This document shows, in pieces, positions 54,724-64,000 of a stretch of DNA of 64,000 nt (its first letter is position 1; each line of letters begins with the position of its first letter). The stretch comes from Pectobacterium brasiliense (GTDB lineage Bacteria; Pseudomonadota; Gammaproteobacteria; Enterobacterales; Enterobacteriaceae), in assembly GCF_016950255.1 (NCBI RefSeq), contig NZ_JACGFN010000001.1, forward strand, positions 3,224,001 to 3,288,000, read 5' to 3'. The notes beneath the pieces are model-generated. The model saw only the letters and a program-made list of their open reading frames with translations. It was not told the DNA's origin and did no database searches. The translations under genes and the position numbers were made by a program.

Positions 54724-55323
54724 TCACGGTTCAGATAGCGTTAGCTTAATCGGTTCAACAGCAAAAGTTAGCCCTTTTTCACTATCATCTGCAACAACAT
54801 AGCGCAAGGCTCCTTCCGTTTGCTGATAAAAGCGCTGTCCTTTGCCTTTTTCCAGCAGTCCGGTGACTTTTTTCACACTCTGTTCTTCCGTCAGTGACGG
54901 TGCGAACGTGCGTGCCAGTGCCGCCATATAGTCGATAGCCTGCTTACGGCGCGCCGCAGTTTCTTGTTCGCTCTGCGGCTGCGGCAGCCAGGTAATTTGC
55001 AGCGTTTTGATTTTCCCGGTGCCTTTCTCCAGTGCGGTTGAGGCATAGAGGTGGTCGTTGATCCGGCTGGCGGCGCGGGTCAACATGCTGGAGATATTAC
55101 CGGTGTCGACAACCCGAAATTCGCCAATCGGCAGCGCCGGATTGCTCAGATTGTAGCGAGAGCGGAACTGCGTGATGGTTTGATCGAAGGTAGGGGCACC
55201 AGCCAACAGATACGGCGCATTGGCTGAGGGTTTAGGCGGGAACGTCGGATCGGCACCCGCGTGAGTCTGGTACAGCACCAGCGATGATAAAACCAAAAGT
55301 GAAGCGATGCGTTTTCGTGTCAT
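54724..55323 (-). CDS. yiiQ: YiiQ, exported DUF1454 protein
   Basis: 199 residues with a signal peptide (IASLLVLSSLVLYQTHAGA) and the DUF1454 core (ITQFRSRYNLSNPALPIGEFRVVD split across two segments; RRKQAIDYMAALARTFAPSL). It is the conserved tpiA neighbour in enterobacteria. Periplasmic location predicted; function unknown. Confidence 0.88.
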   Translation of the reverse strand: MTRKRIASLLVLSSLVLYQTHAGADPTFPPKPSANAPYLLAGAPTFDQTITQFRSRYNLSNPALPIGEFRVVDTGNISSMLTRAASRINDHLYASTALEKGTGKIKTLQITWLPQPQSEQETAARRKQAIDYMAALARTFAPSLTEEQSVKKVTGLLEKGKGQRFYQQTEGALRYVVADDSEKGLTFAVEPIKLTLSEP

Positions 55324-55560
55324 AGGGATTCGGGTCAGCCACTTCAGAAGATGTCCAGGCCGATAACGGCAGAATACGTTTGATTAAAGCGGCATTTGTA
55401 CGTCGTTGTCAAAAATAGTACATCGTTGTGAGAAATCGCACGTGGCTGACAAAAATCGCGTAAAGATTACGGGCAACTGTCTCGGTTGAGGTAAAATCAG
55501 CCAGCGTAAAATACAGATTAATTCGGCCAGACAGGCCGACAATTCAGGGCGTTATCGTTA

Positions 55561-55983
55561 ATGACATTACAGCAGTGGTGCTTCTCGTTTAAAGGCCGAG
55601 TCGGTCGTCGTGATTTCTGGCTTTGGATGGCTATTTGGGTCGCGCTGATGGCGGTGCTGTTTACGCTATCCGGCCAAAGCTGGCTGGATACGCAATCGAC
55701 GGCGTTTGGTTTGGTGGTATTGCTGTGGCCGACGGCGGCGATCATGGTGAAACGGCTGCACGACCGTAATAAGAGCGGCTGGTGGGCGCTGCTGCTAGTG
55801 GTAGCGTGGATGTTGGCTTCGGGGAATTGGACGATGTTCTCATCTATCTGGCAGTGGGGCATTGGCCGCTTCCTGCCGATCCTGATTGTCGTGATGACGC
55901 TGCTTGACTGCGGTGTTTTTCTGGGAACAAAAGGGGAAAACCGCTTTGGAGCAGCGGCGGAGCCGTTTCGTTTCCGCCGCTGA
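55561..55983 (+). CDS. yiiR: YiiR, DUF805 inner-membrane protein
   Basis: 140 residues with the DUF805 opening (WCFSFKGRVGRRDFWLW), the conserved RLHDRNKSGWWAL, and four hydrophobic segments. Function unknown. Its location between yiiQ and fpr matches E. coli. It is divergent from yiiQ with a 237-bp gap and convergent with fpr. Confidence 0.9.
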   Translation: MTLQQWCFSFKGRVGRRDFWLWMAIWVALMAVLFTLSGQSWLDTQSTAFGLVVLLWPTAAIMVKRLHDRNKSGWWALLLVVAWMLASGNWTMFSSIWQWGIGRFLPILIVVMTLLDCGVFLGTKGENRFGAAAEPFRFRR

Positions 55984-56001
55984 TTAACAACGAACCGCCG
56001 T

Positions 56002-56748
56002 TTACCAATAGTTTTCGGCAGTCATATGACCGGGTCTGCGACGCAGGTGCTTGGTCATTTGGCGCTCTTCTTTCAACAACAGCTGCGTGTCGCGTACCAT
56101 CTGCGGGTTGCCGCACAGCATGACGTGGCTTGTTGCTGCATCCATCGGCAGGCCTACGGCGGCCTCCAGCGTACCGCTGCTGATAAGCTGGGGAATGCGG
56201 CCCGTCAGCGAGCCCGTTTCTTCTTCCCGACTGACGACCGTTTGAATACGCAGTTGACCGTGGTAGCGCTGCTGTAATTGCTGCATTAGCGGCAGATAGC
56301 TCAGATCGCGTGAGAAGCGGGCGGCGTGAACCAGCACGATATTCTTAAAACGCTCCAGACCCTTGCCTTCCTGAAGAATTGACAGATAAGGGCCGATGCC
56401 TGTCCCTGTTGCCAGCATCCACAGCGTTTCGCAATCAGGCACTTCTTCCAGTACGAAAAAGCCCGCAGCCTCTTTGACGATCAGGACGTCTGAGCCGGGC
56501 TGCAACGCATGCAGATGCGGGCTGAGCTTACCTTCTGGCACTGTCACCAGGTAGAACTCGAGCGTGGGATCGCTGGGCGCATTCACGTAGGAATAAGCGC
56601 GCTGCACCTTCTCGCCATCAATCTCCAGCGCCAGTTTGCCATACTGCCCGGCAGTGAATGCATCGGTGGGCGCGTGAACCCGAATGCTAAACAGACTTTC
56701 TGTCCAGTTTTCTACCTGAACTACCTTGCCTGTCACCCATTCAGCCAT
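56002..56748 (-). CDS. fpr: Fpr, ferredoxin/flavodoxin NADP+ reductase
   Basis: A 248-residue FAD enzyme. The FAD-binding motif RAYSYVNAPSDPTLEFY, the NADP-binding LATGTGIGPYLSIL, and the C-terminal LRRRPGHMTAENYW tail seen in bacterial Fpr are present. It transfers electrons between NADPH and flavodoxin or ferredoxin and belongs to the SoxRS regulon in E. coli; no SoxS box was identified here. Confidence 0.95.
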   Translation of the reverse strand: MAEWVTGKVVQVENWTESLFSIRVHAPTDAFTAGQYGKLALEIDGEKVQRAYSYVNAPSDPTLEFYLVTVPEGKLSPHLHALQPGSDVLIVKEAAGFFVLEEVPDCETLWMLATGTGIGPYLSILQEGKGLERFKNIVLVHAARFSRDLSYLPLMQQLQQRYHGQLRIQTVVSREEETGSLTGRIPQLISSGTLEAAVGLPMDAATSHVMLCGNPQMVRDTQLLLKEERQMTKHLRRRPGHMTAENYW

Positions 56749-56865
56749 ATGTTGTTGCTCCTGTTGCTTGCATTAGACGCTGCTATTTTTGCATGTAAGT
56801 CGTGCATCTACGATACGCCATTTATTAACAACTGTGAAACAATCCGTCAGTCGGGCAGTGGCCTG

Positions 56866-57885
56866 CTACAGCAGGAATTCGTGCAGCGTACGATCCTTAC
56901 GATCCTTACGATCCAAATAGTGAGTTGATTTAATCCGGCGGATCGTGCGGGATTTGCCGCGGATCAGCAGCGTTTCGGTTGTTGCCATATTGCCTTTACG
57001 CGCGATCCCGTCCAGCAAATCACCTTTGGTAATGCCGGTCGCGGAGAAAATCACGTTATCGTTGCGCGCCATGTCATCAAGCTTGAGGACGCCACCGGCT
57101 TCGATGCCCATTTGGCGGCAGCGTGCCAGCTCGTCTTCACCGATACGGCAGTTTTCAGCGCTATCGCCTTTGACCTGATGACGAGCGAGCAAACGCCCCT
57201 GCATGTCGCCATCAAGCGCGCGGATAACGGCTGCTGAAATCACGCCTTCTGGCGCGCCGCCGATGCCGTACAGCACGTCAACTTCGCTGTCTGGCATGCA
57301 GGTGAGGATGGATGCCGCTACGTCGCCGTCTGGAATCGCGAACACTTTCACACCCAACTGCTGCATGTCCGCGATACAGGCATCGTGGCGCGGTTTAGCG
57401 AGTATAGTGACCGTTAACTGGCTCAGCGGTTTACCCAGCTTCAGTGCGACATTACGTAGGTTGTCCGCCAGCGGGAGGTTGAGGTCAATCGCGCCTTTTG
57501 CCTCGGGGCCGACAATCAGCTTTTCCATGTACATGTCTGGCGCGTGCAAAAACGTACCTTTTTCGCCAACGGCCAGCACGGCCAGCGCGTTCGCCTGACC
57601 CATTGCCGTCATCCGCGTGCCTTCAATCGGATCGACAGCGATGTCTACGGCATCGCCCTGACCGGTACCGACCTGTTCGCCGATGAACAACATAGGCGCT
57701 TCGTCGATTTCCCCTTCGCCGATGACAATCTGACCGTTGATATTGACCTGATTCAGCATGATGCGCATTGCCTGTACGGCAGCATTGTCGGCGGCATTCT
57801 TGTCGCCACGACCTAACCACTTATAGCCTGCCAGCGCGGCTGCTTCGGTGACGCGCGAGAACTCGATGGCTAATTCACGTTTCAT
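56866..57885 (-). CDS. glpX: GlpX, class II fructose-1,6-bisphosphatase
   Basis: 339 residues. Metal/substrate motifs are GEGEIDEAPMLFIGE, DIAVDPIEGTRM and YGIGGAPEGVISAA. It hydrolyses fructose-1,6-bisphosphate in gluconeogenesis. The C-terminus has a duplicated RKD (HYLDRKDRKDRTLHEF), encoded by three tandem TACGATCC(T) units at 56889-56914, unlike the E. coli end as I recall it. It is separated from glpK by 255 bp containing a strong terminator, so it likely has its own promoter. Confidence 0.94.
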   Translation of the reverse strand: MKRELAIEFSRVTEAAALAGYKWLGRGDKNAADNAAVQAMRIMLNQVNINGQIVIGEGEIDEAPMLFIGEQVGTGQGDAVDIAVDPIEGTRMTAMGQANALAVLAVGEKGTFLHAPDMYMEKLIVGPEAKGAIDLNLPLADNLRNVALKLGKPLSQLTVTILAKPRHDACIADMQQLGVKVFAIPDGDVAASILTCMPDSEVDVLYGIGGAPEGVISAAVIRALDGDMQGRLLARHQVKGDSAENCRIGEDELARCRQMGIEAGGVLKLDDMARNDNVIFSATGITKGDLLDGIARKGNMATTETLLIRGKSRTIRRIKSTHYLDRKDRKDRTLHEFLL

Positions 57886-58090
57886 AAATACCTGTCTGTT
57901 GTCGTTCGGGAAAGAAGTGGCCTTATGTTAGCCACTTAAGCCTGGATTTAAGGGAAACGCGGTGATGAGGTTCCCGAAGGGACGCCTCGCACCGTGGTCG
58001 CCCCGGTATCTCGGTTCTTAAACGATCAACATTAGGATATAGGCGAGGATTTTATCACAACGGGGGGAAGAGGGAGGTTGAACGGTAGGG

Positions 58091-58117
58091 AAAAAACGGG
58101 CGCGACAGGCGCGCCCG
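58091..58117 (-). terminator. Rho-independent terminator after glpK
   Basis: On the minus strand CGGGCGCG and CGCGCCCG pair (8-bp GC-only stem, 5-nt loop) and are followed by six T. It lies 24 bp after the glpK stop and should cut glpFK off from glpX. Confidence 0.88.
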
Positions 58118-58140
58118 ATGTGGACAGATGCGTTGGCGGA

Positions 58141-60545
<2,405 letters not shown>

Positions 60546-60642
60546 ATTTTTTTCCTGCTGGGTAACGTACAGAGTGGTAGGTCTAAGGATACCGTGGGGG
60601 CATCCTCTGTTTTAAATGTATTTATGATGTGAATTTATCGTT

Positions 60643-60662
60643 AATGCTCGAAAACGAGAAAT
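60643..60662. promoter_or_regulatory. GlpR-type operator upstream of glpFK
   Basis: AATGCTCGAA followed directly by AACGAGAAAT: the first half fits the GlpR half-site WATKYTCGWW exactly, the second fits its complement at 9 of 10 positions. The centre is about 107 bp upstream of the glpF ATG. Predicts induction by glycerol-3-phosphate. Confidence 0.65.
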
Positions 60663-60811
60663 ATCGAAATTAAAATGTGTGTTGTGCGTCAAGAAAATGA
60701 GCGTATTCGCTTATAAAATGACTCGCAGTGACTTTTCGCCCACGATTGATAGTAACGCTCAGGTTAAATTTATTAACACAATTGGAGTAATGGGGAAGCG
60801 AACAGGAGTAG

Positions 60812-60890
60812 TTTTCAGTTTACGCCGCTCATGTTTCCGTTTCGGCTGTCCGTTTTTCAGTTTGTACTGCCTATTTTTCAGTTTGTACTG
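60812..60890. repeat. Phased direct repeats with dyad core, glpF-zapB gap
   Basis: TTTTTCAGTTTGTACTG occurs at 60853-60869 and again at 60874-60890, a 21-bp period (two helical turns). A related TTTTCAGTTTACG lies at 60812. Each main copy contains the dyad CAGT-TTGT-ACTG. It looks like a multi-site operator. No known regulator recognised. Confidence 0.65.
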
Positions 60891-61114
60891 ATAGTGTTAC
60901 GTAAGAAAAGCTGCCACACTCGCGTAGTGGGGGATGTGCGCTAGACAGGTGGCGGTTGGCTACATACAATTTCGCTATGGTCTATCTTGCCAGCCGTCCC
61001 GCGGTCAGGATTATGTTTACGGGCGGATGGCGACACCGTTGGGTGTTGGTTACAGAGTCCGAAAGCCAGCGTTAACCGATCTTTGCCTTGTTGCGATTAA
61101 AAGGGGTTTGAAGA

Positions 61115-61354
61115 ATGTCATTTGAAGTGTTTGAAAAGCTGGAAGCGAAAGTTCAGCAGGCGATTGATACCATCACGCTGTTGCAAATGGAAATTGAAGA
61201 GCTGAAAGAGCAGAACAACGCGTTGTCGCAGGATGTGCAGGCGGCAGCGGGTTCACGTGAAGCGCTGGTGCGCGAGAACGAGCAGTTGAAAGAAGAACAA
61301 GTGGTATGGCAAGAACGCCTGCGCGCGCTGTTAGGCAAAATGGAAGAAGTCTAA
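61115..61354 (+). CDS. zapB: ZapB, cell-division factor
   Basis: A 79-residue protein that is coiled coil over almost its full length (heptad Leu/Ile in [20 protein letters not shown] and [12 protein letters not shown]). It is nearly colinear with E. coli ZapB, which interacts with ZapA and FtsZ and helps link the Z ring with the chromosome. Monocistronic, with a strong terminator downstream. Confidence 0.94.
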   Translation: MSFEVFEKLEAKVQQAIDTITLLQMEIEELKEQNNALSQDVQAAAGSREALVRENEQLKEEQVVWQERLRALLGKMEEV

Positions 61355-61403
61355 TAGGACTTGCTGGCTCAGACGAAGGAACGGCTTATCGATTGAGCCA
61401 AAT

Positions 61404-61430
61404 AAAAAAGGGCGTCTATCGCCCTTTTTT
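61404..61430. terminator. Bidirectional terminator between zapB and rraA
   Basis: AAAAAAGGGCG and CGCCCTTTTTT form an 11-bp stem with loop TCTAT, between convergent zapB and rraA. Confidence 0.93.
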
Positions 61431-61472
61431 GTGCTGATGTCACCGCAATAAAAACGCGGGAATTCAACGATA

Positions 61473-61985
<513 letters not shown>

Positions 61986-62092
61986 TCATGAGTATATCCC
62001 TTTCTGGCGGCTGTTGGCAAAATCATCAAATGTTAACTTGATGCGTATCAGTAAATACGCACCACTTTTCGCCCGCGCTCACTTTACCCGCA

Positions 62093-63010
62093 CTAACTCA
62101 ATATCACGCCAACGGCGAACAGAATGTTGGTCAGCAGCGCGCCTTTCACCGTTTTTTCCAGCATCGGACGCATACTGAATGCGCTGGTTTCACGCAGCAC
62201 ATAGCGCGCCTGCTGAATCAGCAACGGGAGCGCCAGAATAAAGAGCCAGCCCGCCAGGCTGTGCAGATAAAACGTGGCAAACAGACCGAGACAAACCGGT
62301 GCCAGCAACAGCAGCATCGTGTGATAGAAGCGCGCTTTTTCCGCACCAAGACGTACTGCCAGCGTGTTCTTTCCGCTGATGCGATCGTTGTCGATATCGC
62401 GCAGGTTGTTGATGTTCAGCACCGCCGTCGCCAACAGACCGCAGGCCGTCGCAGGCAGCATCACGATGCTGTCGAAATGGCCGGTTTGCAGATAATACGA
62501 CCCCGCGACGCTGAGCCAGCCGAAAAAGATCAGCACTGAGATATCGCCGAGTCCGATATAGCCGTAGGGCTTGTTACCGACGGTATAGGTGATGGCGGCG
62601 AAAATCGCCAGCAGCCCCAGAATCAGGAAACCAAAGATATCCGCTGGCTTTTCACACGCCAGAATCACCAAGCTCACGCCGGAAATGATGGTGAGCACCA
62701 CGGTCACGATTAGCGCATTGCGCAGCTGCGTCAGCGTAATCGCCCCGGTCTGGATGCCGCGCAACGGCCCGATGCGTTCCTCGGTATCGCTGCCTTTTAT
62801 CGCATCCCCATAGTCGTTCGCCAGATTGGAAAGGATTTGCAGCAGTCCGGCGGTTAACAACGCCAGTAATGCTACGCCCGGTTTAAAGCTGCTATGCCAG
62901 CTCGCGATCGCCGAGCCGGTGACGATGGACGCAAAAGCTAATGGCAACGTCTTTGGACGCAGGCTATCCAGCCAGGCTTTGGTTTTGCTGCTATGGGTCG
63001 ATAAGGTCAT
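62093..63010 (-). CDS. menA: MenA, 1,4-dihydroxy-2-naphthoate octaprenyltransferase
   Basis: A 305-residue UbiA-family membrane prenyltransferase. Asp-rich motifs are NLANDYGDAIKG and NNLRDIDNDRISGKNT; about eight membrane segments. It attaches the octaprenyl chain in menaquinone synthesis. ATG 63010 matches the E. coli start position (SLRPKTLPLAFASI shortly after); the longer frame to 63121 runs through the hslU terminator and is rejected. Confidence 0.95.
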   Translation of the reverse strand: MTLSTHSSKTKAWLDSLRPKTLPLAFASIVTGSAIASWHSSFKPGVALLALLTAGLLQILSNLANDYGDAIKGSDTEERIGPLRGIQTGAITLTQLRNALIVTVVLTIISGVSLVILACEKPADIFGFLILGLLAIFAAITYTVGNKPYGYIGLGDISVLIFFGWLSVAGSYYLQTGHFDSIVMLPATACGLLATAVLNINNLRDIDNDRISGKNTLAVRLGAEKARFYHTMLLLLAPVCLGLFATFYLHSLAGWLFILALPLLIQQARYVLRETSAFSMRPMLEKTVKGALLTNILFAVGVILS

Positions 63011-63096
63011 GGTGTGCTTCAATTTTATTGACGATTCAATTGCGTGAATCATCCGTTTATAAACAAGAAAAGTCAGTGATGGCGGCGTCAGAAACA

Positions 63097-63124
63097 AAAG
63101 TGGGAGGCCAACGCCTCCCACTTT
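63097..63124 (-). terminator. Terminator after hslU
   Basis: AAAGTGGGAGGC and GCCTCCCACTTT make a perfect 12-bp stem with a 4-nt loop, followed on the minus strand by TTGTTTCTG. It lies 30 bp after the hslU stop and upstream of menA. Confidence 0.75.
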
Positions 63125-63154
63125 ATCGTTAATCGTGCGATCCGCGAAAACGGA

Positions 63155-64000
63155 TTATAAGATAAATCGACTCAGATCTTCATCTGCTACTAATTCATCC
63201 AGATGATTACGTACGTAATCTGCGTCAATGGTAACGCTTTGACCGTTCATTTCGCTGGCGTCGTAAGACACGTCTTCGATCAAACGCTCCATCACGGTAT
63301 GCAGACGGCGTGCGCCGATATTTTCGGTGCTTTCGTTGACCTGCCAGGCGGCTTCGGCAATACGGCGGATACCATCGGCGGTGAACGAAATATTTACGCC
63401 TTCTGTCGCCATCAGCGCTTTGTACTGCTCGGTCAGCGAGGCGCTCGGTTCGGTCAGGATGCGCTCGAAATCTTCCGTGGTCAGCGCCTGCAACTCTACG
63501 CGAATCGGCAGACGCCCCTGCAATTCTGGAATCAGATCGGACGGGCTGGCAACCTGGAACGCACCGGACGCGATAAACAGGATGTGGTCAGTTTTGACCA
63601 TGCCGTGTTTGGTGGACACGGTGCAACCTTCAACCAGCGGCAGCAGGTCGCGCTGAACGCCTTCACGGGACACATCCGGGCCGGAGCTTTCGCCACGCTT
63701 ACAGATTTTGTCGATCTCATCGATGAACACGATACCGTGTTGCTCAACGGCTTCAATCGCCTGCTGTTTCAGCTCTTCCGGGTTCACCAGCTTGGCGGCT
63801 TCTTCTTCTATCAGCAGCTTGAAGGCATCTTTAATTTTGACCTTACGGGCTTTCTGCTTCTGTCCTGCCAGATTCTGGAACATGGACTGGAGCTGGTTGG
63901 TCATTTCTTCCATGCCTGGAGGAGCCATGATCTCTACGCCAACGGGGGCGGCTGCCAGATCGATCTCGATCTCTTTGTCGTCCAACTGGCCTTCACGCAG
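63155..64000 (-). CDS. hslU: HslU, ATPase subunit of the HslUV protease (3' part)
   Basis: Partial: the frame continues past the window edge, leaving the C-terminal 281 residues. Walker [12 protein letters not shown], the sensor region [16 protein letters not shown], arginine-finger region [13 protein letters not shown] and the C-terminal DEDLSRFIL that docks into HslV are visible. This AAA+ unfoldase feeds substrates to HslV. The Walker A segment lies outside the window. Conserved upstream neighbour of menA. Confidence 0.97.
   Translation of the reverse strand: MREGQLDDKEIEIDLAAAPVGVEIMAPPGMEEMTNQLQSMFQNLAGQKQKARKVKIKDAFKLLIEEEAAKLVNPEELKQQAIEAVEQHGIVFIDEIDKICKRGESSGPDVSREGVQRDLLPLVEGCTVSTKHGMVKTDHILFIASGAFQVASPSDLIPELQGRLPIRVELQALTTEDFERILTEPSASLTEQYKALMATEGVNISFTADGIRRIAEAAWQVNESTENIGARRLHTVMERLIEDVSYDASEMNGQSVTIDADYVRNHLDELVADEDLSRFIL

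Larger units (their letters stand above)
60546..61114. other. Divergent intergenic region glpF-zapB
   Basis: 569 bp containing the glpFK control region (GlpR-type operator at 60643), the 21-bp-phased repeat at 60853-60890, and an unassigned stretch before zapB. The short ORF at 60679-60891 runs through the repeats and is not credible. Confidence 0.5.

Noticed and set aside
60679..60891. 70-codon frame between glpF and zapB
   Set aside because: It runs through the 21-bp phased repeat, which gives it a repetitive C-terminus; more likely regulatory DNA.

Overview
The window comes from a soft-rot enterobacterium, most likely Pectobacterium. The order cpxAR/cpxP, fieF, pfkA, tpiA, yiiQ, yiiR, fpr, glpX, glpK, glpF, zapB, rraA, menA, hslU matches the corresponding enterobacterial chromosome region. 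The proteins look like close relatives of the E. coli ones. Pectobacterium-type accessory loci (acid-sugar catabolism, a pectin-type lyase locus, sotB) lie between the conserved blocks. No species-level claim can be made from sequence reading alone. No rRNA, tRNA, CRISPR array or intact insertion sequence was seen.

Layout. 1-2.3 kb: end of a branched-chain amino acid ABC operon (livG, livF) plus an aminotransferase. 2.4-6.1 kb: two tandem chemoreceptors. 6.5-12.8 kb: an L-threonate/tetronate catabolic operon (ltnD-otnK-otnC-otnI-transporter) with a divergent DeoR-family regulator. 12.8-16.1 kb: an accessory gap with two unrelated toxin-antitoxin systems, an unknown frameshifted gene pair, and remnants suggesting that the regulator-to-ugp interval was tandemly duplicated. 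16.1-21.4 kb: PhoB-type ugpBAECQ for glycerol-3-phosphate and glycerophosphodiesters. 21.5-23.5 kb: AEC transporter, Gln-rich small protein, trmL. 23.6-28.5 kb: uhpABC-uhpT hexose-phosphate sensing and uptake. 28.6-31.5 kb: an unknown two-gene secreted-protein operon. 31.7-34.6 kb: cpxRA, cpxP and a CpxQ-like 3'UTR small RNA. 34.9-38.2 kb: sotB, fieF, pfkA.

38.7-51.3 kb is the most unusual region, and it sits where E. coli has sbp/cdh between pfkA and tpiA. Two divergent operons share a 445-bp control region. The leftward one encodes a sulfonate/sulfate-ester-type binding protein, a TonB-dependent receptor, a Tat-exported exo-rhamnogalacturonan-lyase-like protein and a DUF6250 protein. The rightward one encodes a dedicated TonB-ExbB-ExbD, a permease with two fused permease domains, and an ABC ATPase. 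Together they could form a complete outer-to-inner-membrane path for a plant-derived ligand. A LysR-type gene next to it is frameshifted in a CG dinucleotide tract.

51.7-53.7 kb: aguB-aguA (agmatine to putrescine). 53.8-64 kb: tpiA, yiiQ, yiiR, fpr, glpX, glpK, glpF, zapB, rraA, menA and the 3' part of hslU. Start codons were re-chosen where Shine-Dalgarno position or family length favoured a start inside the longest ORF.
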